A DNA stretch of 64,000 nt from G963664935 sp963664935 (GTDB lineage Bacteria; Pseudomonadota; Gammaproteobacteria; Methylococcales; G963664935): NCBI GenBank assembly GCA_963664935.2, contig CAXXSE010000003.1:6050-70049 (forward strand), in the 5' to 3' direction. Positions 55,376 through 63,269 of the stretch are shown piece after piece (within the stretch, counting starts at the first letter, position 1; each line of letters opens with the position of its first letter). The notes beneath the pieces are model-generated. The model made no database searches. It was not told where the DNA came from and saw only the letters and a program-made list of their open reading frames with translations. Made by a program: the position numbers and the translations under genes.

Positions 55376-55797
55376 GAGTTTTGTTGGATACTTGCGTTTT
55401 ATCAGAGTTGTACAAGCCAAAACCTCTTGAGATTGTACGTGACGCCGTAGCAGTCCTATCTGATGAAACGCTTTACATTAGCGTCATCACCCTTGGTGAA
55501 ATAGGCAAGGGCATTGCTCTTTTACCGCAAAGTCGTCGAAAGCAGGATTTATCGGAATGGCTCACCAAGATTGAAAACGTCTATGCAAAGCGGGTGTTAT
55601 CCATTGATCCAGAGACAGCGGCAATATGGGGCGAAATCACAGCAGCAGCACAAAATAAAGGGAAAGTCCTTGCGGCAGCAGATGGTTTAATTGCCGCTAC
55701 CTCCCTACAAAACGGTTTGCATCTTATGACACGTAACGTGAAAGATTTTGAAACGACAGGCGTATTGCTCCTAAACCCGTGGGATTACGCACAGTGA
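55372..55797 (+). CDS. PIN-domain toxin (VapC family)
   Basis: 141 residues from GTG 55372. The metal-binding acids sit in RVLLDTCVLSEL (Asp), SVITLGEIGKGI (Glu), AAADGLIAATSLQ (Asp) and LMTRNVKDFETTG (Asp). VapC toxins cleave tRNA or rRNA. With its antitoxin it forms a complete module, unlike the broken copies at 18.2 and 54.7 kb. Confidence 0.88.
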   Translation: MRVLLDTCVLSELYKPKPLEIVRDAVAVLSDETLYISVITLGEIGKGIALLPQSRRKQDLSEWLTKIENVYAKRVLSIDPETAAIWGEITAAAQNKGKVLAAADGLIAATSLQNGLHLMTRNVKDFETTGVLLLNPWDYAQ

Positions 55798-56313
55798 ACA
55801 ATAATACTTTGGTTATGTTACTAGAAATCACACGTATAGCTCGTCAGGTTTGGGTCTCGAAGCGGTCGCGTTATTTCTTCAGTATCAATCAGGAGGCGCC
55901 ACGAACGGAAAACAACTTGAAGCTCCGGGGTTCAGTGCTTGAATCGGTGGCTTTACATCCGCGGTTACAACTGTTGTTGCGTCATCCTAATTGGTTACGG
56001 GTTAGCTATGTTGCTGGGCGAAGCGTCTTTCCACCTATTTCATGGTGGAGTTTTAAGAAAGCAAAGAATCGTTAGGGTCGGTTTCGTTAAATATGCTTTC
56101 GGCGTTCTATCACCACCCACGACACCCGGAAAAACGCCGGTACGCCCGGTAGGATATTGTATTGGCTATTGACACGGTCTGGTTAATGGGCGCCCCATTT
56201 TTTGAACTAAATGACGGTTGATCGAAATTAATCTTATAATGGAGGAGTCAACACCCTATCCACCTCGTTTTGCTAAAATCTGAAAGCCAGTACCCTAAAA
56301 GGAAGTCAATCAT
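55798..56313. other. non-coding stretch with a possible degraded glycosyltransferase fragment
   Basis: No complete gene. One plus-strand frame around 55975-56060 reads GLAMLLGEASFHLFHGGV, reminiscent of the LGEGSFH-HGG segment found in some sugar-modifying enzymes, but it has no extension on either side. I treat it as possible debris. Confidence 0.3.
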
Positions 56314-56853
56314 ATGACAGATTATGAATTAAAAGAGTTAGTAGCTAGCCTTGCGGTTTCACAAAAAGAAACAGATCGGCAGTTAAAACAAACTGACAGG
56401 CAACTCAAAGAATTAGGCAAACAAATTGGTGGCCTGGGTCGAAAGTTCGGTAGTTTTACGGAAGGACTGGCTTTACCGTCGATGCAGCGCATTTTACAAG
56501 AACAATTTAAAATGGAAATCATCAGCCCCAGTGTGCGTGTGCATAAAGCAGGAAAGGATATCGAAATAGATGTTTTGGCTTATGCGAATAGTTCGGTCAA
56601 TGAGGTTTATGTTGTTGAGGTAAAAAGCCATCTTCGAGAAGAAGGCATTAGTCAATTACAAGAGATTATTACTTATTTCAGGCAATTTTTCCTGGAGCAT
56701 AAAGATAAAAAACTCTATGGCATCATCGCTGCGGTGGATATGACGACGGAAATAAAGCAGCGCGTTTTATCTTTGGGATTTTATGCGGCAAAAATTAAAG
56801 AAGATCTGTTTTCACTGGATATTCCTGAAAATTTTATAGCTAAAGCCTACTGA
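56314..56853 (+). CDS. DUF3782 / PD-(D/E)xK nuclease-like protein with N-terminal coiled coil
   Basis: 179 residues. Residues 1-50 form a coiled coil with a repeated QTDRQLKQTDRQLKEL unit. The rest carries a restriction-nuclease-like core: EIDVLAYANSS (Asp), then VYVVEVKSHL (Glu-x-Lys), as in DUF3782 proteins. Such proteins are common in cyanobacteria and sulfur bacteria; their biological role is unknown. It stands alone. Confidence 0.75.
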   Translation: MTDYELKELVASLAVSQKETDRQLKQTDRQLKELGKQIGGLGRKFGSFTEGLALPSMQRILQEQFKMEIISPSVRVHKAGKDIEIDVLAYANSSVNEVYVVEVKSHLREEGISQLQEIITYFRQFFLEHKDKKLYGIIAAVDMTTEIKQRVLSLGFYAAKIKEDLFSLDIPENFIAKAY

Positions 56854-56983
56854 AATTTTCTAGGATTGGGTCAATACTGGTATTAAACTATTCGCCCGTC
56901 TTCATTCCTGTCCTTTGCCGTTGTTTGGAGCATGGAATGCACCCTGCTTGGCTGGTTTCCTCCCGGTACCGCACCATCTGATC

Positions 56984-57067
56984 CGGAAGTACGGAAGTAA
57001 GAACGGAAGTACGGAAGTAAGAACGGAAGTAACGGAAGTACGGAAGTAACGGAAGTAACGGAAGTAA
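56984..57067 (+). repeat. tandem repeat of CGGAAGTA (nine copies)
   Basis: CGGAAGTA starts at 56984, 56992, 57004, 57012, 57024, 57033, 57041, 57050 and 57059, with spacers of 0, 1 (A) or 4 (AGAA) bases. It is followed by GGGGTCAAGTCTTGTATA, a motif often seen at the ends of intergenic repeats. It lies about 90 bases upstream of the Uma2-like gene and could vary in copy number. Confidence 0.9.
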
Positions 57068-57155
57068 GAAGGGGTCAAGTCTTGTATAAAGAGAGTTGCT
57101 TAACTTTAGATAAGGTATTATATTTGATAGTCACTTTATTCGGATTGTTTTACCC

Positions 57156-57725
57156 ATGCCCATCTCTTCCGAAAGTTTTTTTAAAAAGCATTTGACCAAT
57201 GTAGCTGAATGGCAAAAAATGGGGGAAGCGGGTATTTTCTCACTTGACAGTCACCTCGAACTCATCAATGGAGAAATCCTGGAAATGGCGCCTATTGGTA
57301 GCAATCATGCGGGTCGTGTAAACCGTTTAAACCAAGTTTTAACACTCCTTACCTCAAATCAAGCAGTCATCAGTGTACAAAACCCATTACAGCTTAGTGA
57401 TTTATCGGAACCTGAACCTGACTTATTACTGTTACGAACTCAAGCTGATTTTTATAGCAGTCGACATCCTAAAGCTGACGATGTTCTGTTGCTTATAGAA
57501 GTTGCTGATCGCTCACTAACCTATGATCAAAACCAAAAACTACGATTATACGCACTGCATAATATCCCCGAATATTGGTTACTTAATATTAACGATGCTT
57601 GTCTTGAAGTTTATCGCCAACCCTGTAACGGGGTTTACGCGGAAAAAACAACGTTACGAACAGGTGACGAAATCACTTTATCCCAATTGGATAATATAAG
57701 TATTAACATAGCCGATATTTTATAA
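57156..57725 (+). CDS. Uma2 family (DUF820) restriction-endonuclease-fold protein
   Basis: 189 residues. HLELINGEILEMAPIGSNHA, VQNPLQLSDLSEPEPDLLLL (Asp), and VLLLIEVADRSLTYDQNQKLRLYA (Glu ... Lys) are the Uma2 signature of a PD-(D/E)xK fold. EYWLLNINDACLEVYRQP is also typical. The family is greatly expanded in cyanobacteria and some filamentous sulfur bacteria and its function is unknown. Intact. Confidence 0.85.
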   Translation: MPISSESFFKKHLTNVAEWQKMGEAGIFSLDSHLELINGEILEMAPIGSNHAGRVNRLNQVLTLLTSNQAVISVQNPLQLSDLSEPEPDLLLLRTQADFYSSRHPKADDVLLLIEVADRSLTYDQNQKLRLYALHNIPEYWLLNINDACLEVYRQPCNGVYAEKTTLRTGDEITLSQLDNISINIADIL

Positions 57726-57795
57726 CCACACTGAATCAATATCACTTCGAATGGATGCAACCCATCAACATCATATTGTTGAGTTTCATCTCCTC

Positions 57796-58035
57796 CTAGG
57801 AGGCTGTCCGAGAATAGAGAGCCTACTGCGGAAAAGCTAGTTTTGGCCAGATTTTCCCATAATATTGATGAAATACATCCCTATATTTCACACCTGTGGG
57901 CCGCTTTCAGCGGTCCAAACCCGCTCCAGGCGGATTTGTCGTTAAATACAGCAAGTATTCGCCTCAAATTATGAAAAAATCTGACTCAAAACAGCTTTCC
58001 CTCGCTACGGCTTCTATTTTCGGACAGCCTCCTAG
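57796..58035. repeat. miniature inverted-repeat element, CTAG-ended family, copy 3
   Basis: 240 bases in the same orientation as copy 1, with ends CTAGGAGGCTGTCCGAGAAT and an inverse that has one change (TTTTCGG for TTCTCGG). It carries no gene and lies 70 bases after the Uma2-like gene, whose transcription it might terminate. Confidence 0.85.
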
Positions 58036-58092
58036 CTTTTTGCGGTATCACTCCTTAGGGTAATGCTGCTCTACCTGCTAAACTAAGCAGGT

Positions 58093-58352
58093 TCACAAAA
58101 TCGGCAAATAGCCCCTATCACAATGCGATTGCTGCGTTAAGCAAGCCTGATGGAGTGAGTAATTCCATGTTTTTATACTAAAAATAAGAAGACCGCACAT
58201 TGCGTAAAGCCAGCCTGACCGTGGCGTTGCATGACTAATCCTGACAAATATCCCTGGGAGTAACGCAGAAAGACCTGCCCCCGCTTGCAAAATGCCTATC
58301 AATGATTTGGTAATCGGAGGAGGTAAAGACTTTTTGGACTTTTGCGTCAATG
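58093..58352 (-). pseudogene. DUF6364-type antitoxin, 3' part beyond the IS21 element
   Basis: Joined to 60886-61004 without the IS, the frame reads DYFQALTQKSKKSLPPPITK, then SLIGILQ, the usual middle of DUF6364 antitoxins. After about ILQAGAG the sequence no longer fits the family and runs on to 58093, indicating older decay. No partner toxin is recognisable downstream. Confidence 0.6.
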
Positions 58353-58450
58353 TATTGAGTGACAATTAACCTGGCCGGTCGGCGACAATTATCCTGGCCG
58401 GTATTCTGATAGGGTTCCTGGCATTACTTTTCTGATTGAGAGAGTGCGTG

Positions 58451-59962
58451 ATGCCGGGAAAAAGAATCAACGAACAACAGGTTAATTTGTACATGAAAAC
58501 GAGAAACGAAAACAAGACACAGGAGACATCGAGTGCGGTTGCAGGGATATCTGTGCGTAGCGGTCGGCGGATCGATAAACGACAGCTGCAGGTAGGCAAG
58601 CGGCCAATGCGACATTGGCGTACGCGCGATGACCCTTTTACCGAGGTTTGGGACAGCGAACTCGTCGGCAAACTCAAGAACGCACCCAATCTATCGGCCA
58701 CAACGTTGCTTGAGATGCTGCAAGAACGTGATCCAGAGCGCTATCCTGACTCCAAGAAACGCACGTTGCAAAGGCGTGTGCAGCTGTGGAAGGCCAAATA
58801 CGGCAAGGAACAGGACGTTGTTTTTCTGCAAGAACACCCACCGGGTCTGCAGGGCTTGTCTGATTTCACTCAGCTAAAGAGTGAGGCGATCACTCTAGGC
58901 AACAAGCCACTCAAACACTTGATTTACCATTTCAGGTTGGCCTTTTCCGGATGGTGTTACGCGATGGCGGTACTGGGCGGAGAAAGCTTCACGGCCCTGG
59001 CGACGGGATTACAAGAAGCGCTGTGGCGCCTGGGTGGCAGCCCGAAGGAACACCGAACGGACAGCCTATCCGCGGCCTTCAAGAACCTGGATCAAGACGA
59101 GAAAAAGGACATCACATCACGGTACGCCGATCTGTGCCAGAACTATGGCATGAAAGCGACGCGAAATAACCGAGGACGTGGCCACGAGAATGACTCCGTC
59201 GAGTCACCACACGGGCATCTCAAGTGGCGTATCGAACAAGCCTTATTGCTTCGTGGGTCACGTGATTTTGATACCCTCAGCGACTATCAGACGTTTCTGA
59301 ACACGGTAACGGATGGCATCAACCGACGCCACCAGGACCGGATCAAGGTGGAACGGGCATCTCTTGGCGCACTGCCCTGTCATCGCAGTGCCGATTACAC
59401 CGAGTGCATTGCCGCTGTCAGCAGCACCGGCACTATCGAGGTCAAGAGAGTGCTTTATACGGTGCCCTCCCGACTGGTCGGTTCAAGGTTGCGCATTCAT
59501 CTTTATGATGATCATCTCAAAGGTTATTTAGGGTCCAGTGCGGTACTGGAGTTGCCGCGCAATCATCATCCCAAAGGCCGTGAGCGAGCCCGTCAGATCG
59601 ACTATCGTCATCTGATCGGCAACTTGGCGAAAAAGCCACAAGCCTTTCGGTACTCCATGTTGCGCGATGACCTTCTGCCAAACGACAATTACCGGAAACT
59701 GTGGCGAATCGCCGATGAACGCATGGAACCACGAGCGGCCTGTAAATGGATGGTGGGTATACTGGCATTGGCCGCACGAGCTGATTGCGAGAAGACACTC
59801 GGTGAATACCTGATGAAACGAGCGGAGCCGGACGACTTGCCAGGCGTGTGCACGCTAGAAAAACGATTTGAGGGAAAAGCGCAGCCACACCCCAGCGTTG
59901 ACGTCGAACAACACGCCCTGGACGACTATGAGGCGCTGCTCAGCTCTTCGGGAGCATGCTAA
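58451..59962 (+). CDS. istA: IS21-family transposase IstA
   Basis: 503 residues from ATG 58451 (MPGKRINEQQVNLYMK); a TTG 15 bases earlier is less likely. N-terminal HTH (TSSAVAGISVRSGRRI) and an rve core with GLQGLSDFTQLKSE (Asp), HRTDSLSAAF (Asp) and HENDSVESPHGHLK (Glu). The C-terminal beta-rich part carries VKRVLYTVPSRLVG. The stop overlaps the istB start (TAATG). Confidence 0.92.
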   Translation: MPGKRINEQQVNLYMKTRNENKTQETSSAVAGISVRSGRRIDKRQLQVGKRPMRHWRTRDDPFTEVWDSELVGKLKNAPNLSATTLLEMLQERDPERYPDSKKRTLQRRVQLWKAKYGKEQDVVFLQEHPPGLQGLSDFTQLKSEAITLGNKPLKHLIYHFRLAFSGWCYAMAVLGGESFTALATGLQEALWRLGGSPKEHRTDSLSAAFKNLDQDEKKDITSRYADLCQNYGMKATRNNRGRGHENDSVESPHGHLKWRIEQALLLRGSRDFDTLSDYQTFLNTVTDGINRRHQDRIKVERASLGALPCHRSADYTECIAAVSSTGTIEVKRVLYTVPSRLVGSRLRIHLYDDHLKGYLGSSAVLELPRNHHPKGRERARQIDYRHLIGNLAKKPQAFRYSMLRDDLLPNDNYRKLWRIADERMEPRAACKWMVGILALAARADCEKTLGEYLMKRAEPDDLPGVCTLEKRFEGKAQPHPSVDVEQHALDDYEALLSSSGAC

Positions 59963-60708
59963 TGTCTACCTGTACAAGCTTACCGGTCATGCTCAAAGAG
60001 CTGAGGCTTGCAACCATTGGCCGCCACTGGGCGGAGCTTGCCAGCAGTGACAAAGCACGGAAATGGAGCCATGAGCAATTTCTCAGTGCATTGTGTGAAC
60101 TGGAAATCACCCATCGTCATTCCCGGCGATTGGCCGGCTACCACAAAGAATCAAAACTGCCCGCTGGGAAAACGCTGCCCAGCTTCGACTTTGACCAGGA
60201 TAAAGGCATAAACCGTGCACAAATCGAGGCACTGTCTAACAACGTTGACTGGATATCACAGGCACGGAACCTTTTGTTGTTTGGCGCGAGTGGCCTGGGC
60301 AAAACGCACCCGGCCTGTGCTATCGGAGCACGACTGATAGAACAAGGCGTGCGTGTACGGCATTACCCAGCAACCGCATTGGTGCAAGAGCTGCAACGCG
60401 CCAGAGACGGGTATTGCCTGGAAAGTCACCTACACAAACTCGATAAGTATAGACTCATCATTCTGGATGATCTAGGTTACGTTAAACGCAGTGATGGAGA
60501 GACCCAGGTATTGTTTGAGTTTATTGCCCACCGCTATGAAACGGGAAGTCTTATCATCACGGCCAACCAAACGTTTAGTGACTGGGCTCAGATTTTCGCG
60601 GACAGCATGATGCCTGTGGCTGCAATTGACCGCCTGGTCCATCACGCGACAATTATCGAACTACACGGACAAAGTTACCGAAAAAAAGCCGCCATGGCCA
60701 AAAAATAG
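59962..60708 (+). CDS. istB: IS21-family helper ATPase IstB
   Basis: 248 residues. It has Walker A GASGLGKTHPA (the family has Leu or Ala where Pro stands; possibly weakened), Walker B LIILDDLGYV and the sensor segment SLIITANQTFSDW. IstB is an AAA+ protein that remodels target DNA for IstA. Coupled to istA by the TAATG overlap. Confidence 0.92.
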   Translation: MSTCTSLPVMLKELRLATIGRHWAELASSDKARKWSHEQFLSALCELEITHRHSRRLAGYHKESKLPAGKTLPSFDFDQDKGINRAQIEALSNNVDWISQARNLLLFGASGLGKTHPACAIGARLIEQGVRVRHYPATALVQELQRARDGYCLESHLHKLDKYRLIILDDLGYVKRSDGETQVLFEFIAHRYETGSLIITANQTFSDWAQIFADSMMPVAAIDRLVHHATIIELHGQSYRKKAAMAKK

Positions 60709-60885
60709 CACCTTCAACGGCGCCCGCCGGGGTTGGCGTAACTCCAGTCGCCCTACGGTCTCCTTCCGTTACGCCAACCCCGGCAACAAAACCTACCAGA
60801 GGGAAAAAACATGAGATAAATAACAACACTTAAAAACCGGCCAAGATAATTGACGCCGACCGGCCAGAGTAATTGACATTAGATA

Positions 60886-61004
60886 GTCAATGCTTGGAAA
60901 TAATCGGAAACGACTTGAGAGAGAGATTTGCCATGCTGCTTAGTGTATTCTTTCGCTTGTTGTATAAGCGTATCGTCCAAACGAAGTGTTAATTTGGTCT
61001 GCAT
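60886..61004 (-). pseudogene. DUF6364-type antitoxin, 5' part, interrupted by the IS21 element
   Basis: From ATG 61004: MQTKLTLRLDDTLIQQAKEY, then TKQHGKSLSQVVSDYFQAL, a ribbon-helix-helix-like antitoxin N-terminus of the DUF6364 type. The IS21 insertion with its GTCAATG duplication breaks it after about 38 codons; the rest lies at 58093-58352. Confidence 0.75.
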
Positions 61005-61090
61005 AATAGGACTATGACGTATTAAAACCAGTTTATTATGCGCCACCGCCGATAGCGCCGTAAAGTTAGGGCTATTGGGTTGATGCTCCT

Positions 61091-61126
61091 TTTGGCGGCG
61101 GATGGCGCAAGCTTATCCGCCCTACC
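61091..61126. repeat. REP-like hairpin (GGCGGATGGCGCAAGCTTATCCGCC)
   Basis: GGCGGAT and ATCCGCC pair around GGCGCAAGCTT, followed by CTACC. This is a common intergenic hairpin type in Proteobacteria; it lies in the 262-base gap between the broken antitoxin and the next module. Confidence 0.55.
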
Positions 61127-61266
61127 GTGATCACGAAAGCATAGCGCTCGTAGATGCAACAGGGGTTATGTCTTGCAATCGAGAAAGGGGGGTTAAATCA
61201 TGTTGATCACAGATAGCAAAGAGCGTATAAATGGACGTCTTACTTTTATTCTTACGACGAAAAGTC

Positions 61267-61518
61267 ATGCTGGCATCTCATGTTAAATTATCAAGCAAAG
61301 GGCAAATTGTTATTCCCAAAGAAATACGCGATTCGCTACAATGGGATACGGGTGTTGAGCTTACATTAGTTGTCTCGGAAAATGGCGTCATATTAAAGAC
61401 CAGGCAAAAAAAAATACAACGGGATATAAGGTCTTTAAGAGGAATGTTGCAAAGTTCAAGTACTCCACTATCCACTGAAGAACTTTGCCAGCCTGTTAAT
61501 TACGATATAGAGGAATGA
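61267..61518 (+). CDS. AbrB/MazE-type antitoxin
   Basis: 83 residues from ATG 61267 (MLASHVKLSSKGQIVIPKEI), a swapped-hairpin AbrB DNA-binding domain with GVELTLVVSENGVILKT. The frame extends upstream to 61231, but that start lacks a ribosome-binding site. The stop overlaps the PIN gene by 4 bases. Intact. Confidence 0.85.
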   Translation: MLASHVKLSSKGQIVIPKEIRDSLQWDTGVELTLVVSENGVILKTRQKKIQRDIRSLRGMLQSSSTPLSTEELCQPVNYDIEE

Positions 61519-61919
61519 TTGCCTTTGATACTAATTTACTGGTGCGTCTCGCAACAAACGACCAACCAGAACAAGCTGAAATAGTGGAAAATTTACTAAA
61601 AGTAAATCAGGTTTTTATTTCTCGCACGGTACTCTTAGAGACTGAATGGGTACTACGTTCACGTTATAACAATTCAGTAAAAAACATTAGTGAATTTTTT
61701 AGTGCATTAATAAATCAAGACACTATTTTTGTAGAAAACCATCAAGAAATAGAACAAGCATTAGAATGGTATGACGTTGGCGCGGACTTCGCCGATGCAA
61801 TTCATCTTGCGGTTTGTAGCACAACAACGCTTCATACCTTTGACAAAAGCTTTTGCAAAACCGCACGCACCAAAGGTATTACACCCGCTGTTAAAATTCT
61901 GACGGTTGAAAATTCTTAA
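61515..61919 (+). CDS. PIN-domain toxin (VapC family)
   Basis: 134 residues. MIAFDTNLLVRLATND holds the first Asp, VLLETEWVLRS the Glu, FADAIHLAVC the next Asp and LHTFDKSFCKTA the last. Together with the AbrB-type antitoxin it makes a complete module. A long palindrome lies 1 base after the stop codon and may serve as terminator. Confidence 0.88.
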   Translation: MIAFDTNLLVRLATNDQPEQAEIVENLLKVNQVFISRTVLLETEWVLRSRYNNSVKNISEFFSALINQDTIFVENHQEIEQALEWYDVGADFADAIHLAVCSTTTLHTFDKSFCKTARTKGITPAVKILTVENS

Positions 61920-61920
61920 G

Positions 61921-62014
61921 GATTACCCTATATGTCAGGCTAGTTGTCGCTTTTTGTTTTTCCCCCATGGGGGAAAAACAAAAAGCGACAACTAGCCTGA
62001 CATATAGGGTAATC
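61921..62014. repeat. 94-bp perfect palindrome with no spacer
   Basis: Both 47-base arms are exact inverses; the left arm starts GATTACCCTATATGTCAGGC and the centre is CCCCCATGGGGG. It sits between the convergent PIN toxin gene and the glycosyltransferase gene (stop at 62037). The stem contains T-runs on both strands (TTTTTGTTTTT), so it can act as a bidirectional terminator. A spacer-less palindrome of this size is unusual and may also be an assembly fold-back. Confidence 0.9.
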
Positions 62015-62036
62015 TCCCTAAACAAAACGAAAAAAA

Positions 62037-63248
62037 TCAAGCCACCTCACAAACCAACGACTCATAAATCTTCCGATACCGCGAAACGCTGTTCGTCCAA
62101 TTGCGCTCGCTTTCGACGTATTGGCGCACTGCTTTTCGCAAATCCGCCCACGATGCTTTACTCGACAGCATGTTCGACACCGCTTTCGAAATGGCGCTTG
62201 GGTCCCCGGCCTTAAAAAGCCATCCGTTTTCTCCATCGCGGATCAGTTCCTTGTGTCCGCCGACATCGGAGGCGACGACCAATCTCCCTTGGGCCATCGC
62301 TTCGAGGGGTTTAAGAGGGGTTACTAATTCGGTCAGACGCATGGACAATCGGGGGTACACAAAAATATCCACCTGGTCGTAAAACTTTTTGACCTCTTCG
62401 TGTGGTACGCGTCCTTGAAAGATCACATGCTTCATTATTCCCAGCTGTTCGGCGCATTTATGGATTTCATCCTTTTGCGGGCCGCCTCCAACCAACAGCA
62501 AACAAACCTCGGGATAATTTTTGACAATATCCGGCATTGCCTTCAATAAGGTCAATAAGCCTTCGTAGGCATAAAATGATCCGATATAGCCCAATACGGT
62601 TTTACCGGTTAAACCGAGTTGTTCACGCATTTGTTGGTCCGGTTGACAACCGAACTCAAAACGTTCGATGTCCACGGCATTGGGAATGACGGTGACTTTT
62701 TCCTCAGGGATTCCTCTTTGTACAATGTCCTTTCGAAGTCCTTCACAAATCGTCGTTATCGCATCCGCTTCCCTGAATATATGGGATTCCAAAGCTTTGG
62801 TGGCGCGATAGCGCATACCATATTGATGGCTGGTTCCATGGTCTACCGCCGCGTCCTCCCAAAACGCGCGGCACTCGTAAACCAGGGGAAGCGAGTTTCG
62901 GCGCGCGGCTTTCAAAGCGGCCAAGCCGTTCAATCCTGGAGAATGGGCATGAATCAGTTGAGGCTCGGTTTCTTTTATGACTTCTTCGAGCCGCTCTCCC
63001 AGGGATTGAACTATGGCAACCTGGTTTATAACGGGGACTTTTGCCAACCAGTCATCCGGATTTTTTGACCGAAAAAACCGAAATCCATTGACCTCATCGC
63101 ACCCGTATTCAGCACCGGTTTGTTTTGCCGATGTGACGTGAACGGTCTCCCATCCCATGGCGTGCTGCTGCTCAAGTATAGCCCTGGTTCTAAATGTGTA
63201 GCCACTATGAAGAGGTATGGAATGATCAAGGACGTGAAGGATTTTCAT
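62037..63248 (-). CDS. GT4 glycosyltransferase, PEP-CTERM/exosortase A system type
   Basis: 403 residues. It opens MKILHVLDHSIPLHSGYTFR and continues RAILEQQHAMGWETVHVTS, the pattern of the exosortase A-associated glycosyltransferases (TIGR04063 type). The GT-B C-terminal half has LGYIGSFYAYEGL, LLLVGGGPQKDEI and the nucleotide-sugar site in FVYPRLSMRLTELVTPLKPLEAMA. It probably adds a sugar to an exopolysaccharide repeat at the inner membrane. It follows the amidotransferase gene by 21 bases on the same strand, the usual pairing. Intact. Confidence 0.88.
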   Translation of the reverse strand: MKILHVLDHSIPLHSGYTFRTRAILEQQHAMGWETVHVTSAKQTGAEYGCDEVNGFRFFRSKNPDDWLAKVPVINQVAIVQSLGERLEEVIKETEPQLIHAHSPGLNGLAALKAARRNSLPLVYECRAFWEDAAVDHGTSHQYGMRYRATKALESHIFREADAITTICEGLRKDIVQRGIPEEKVTVIPNAVDIERFEFGCQPDQQMREQLGLTGKTVLGYIGSFYAYEGLLTLLKAMPDIVKNYPEVCLLLVGGGPQKDEIHKCAEQLGIMKHVIFQGRVPHEEVKKFYDQVDIFVYPRLSMRLTELVTPLKPLEAMAQGRLVVASDVGGHKELIRDGENGWLFKAGDPSAISKAVSNMLSSKASWADLRKAVRQYVESERNWTNSVSRYRKIYESLVCEVA

Positions 63249-63269
63249 TTAAGGCTTTTTCGATTATTA

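Larger units (their letters stand above)
58353..60885 (+). mobile_element. IS21-family element (istA-istB)
   Basis: 2,533 bases. The ends (TATTGAGTGACAATTA... and, inverted, TATCTAATGTCAATTA...) share an inner pair of CAATTA--CTGGCCGG blocks, the multi-repeat terminus typical of IS21. GTCAATG is duplicated at 58346-58352 and 60886-60892. Removing the element with one copy restores an antitoxin reading frame on the minus strand, confirming the boundaries. Confidence 0.88.

Noticed and set aside
55779..56172. Two overlapping plus-strand frames of 98 and 77 codons
   Set aside because: Neither gives a coherent protein; at most one contains a short glycosyltransferase-like patch.
56984..57067. 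CGGAAGTA array as a CRISPR
   Set aside because: Repeats are 8 bases with spacers of 0-4 bases; there are no unique spacers and no cas genes.
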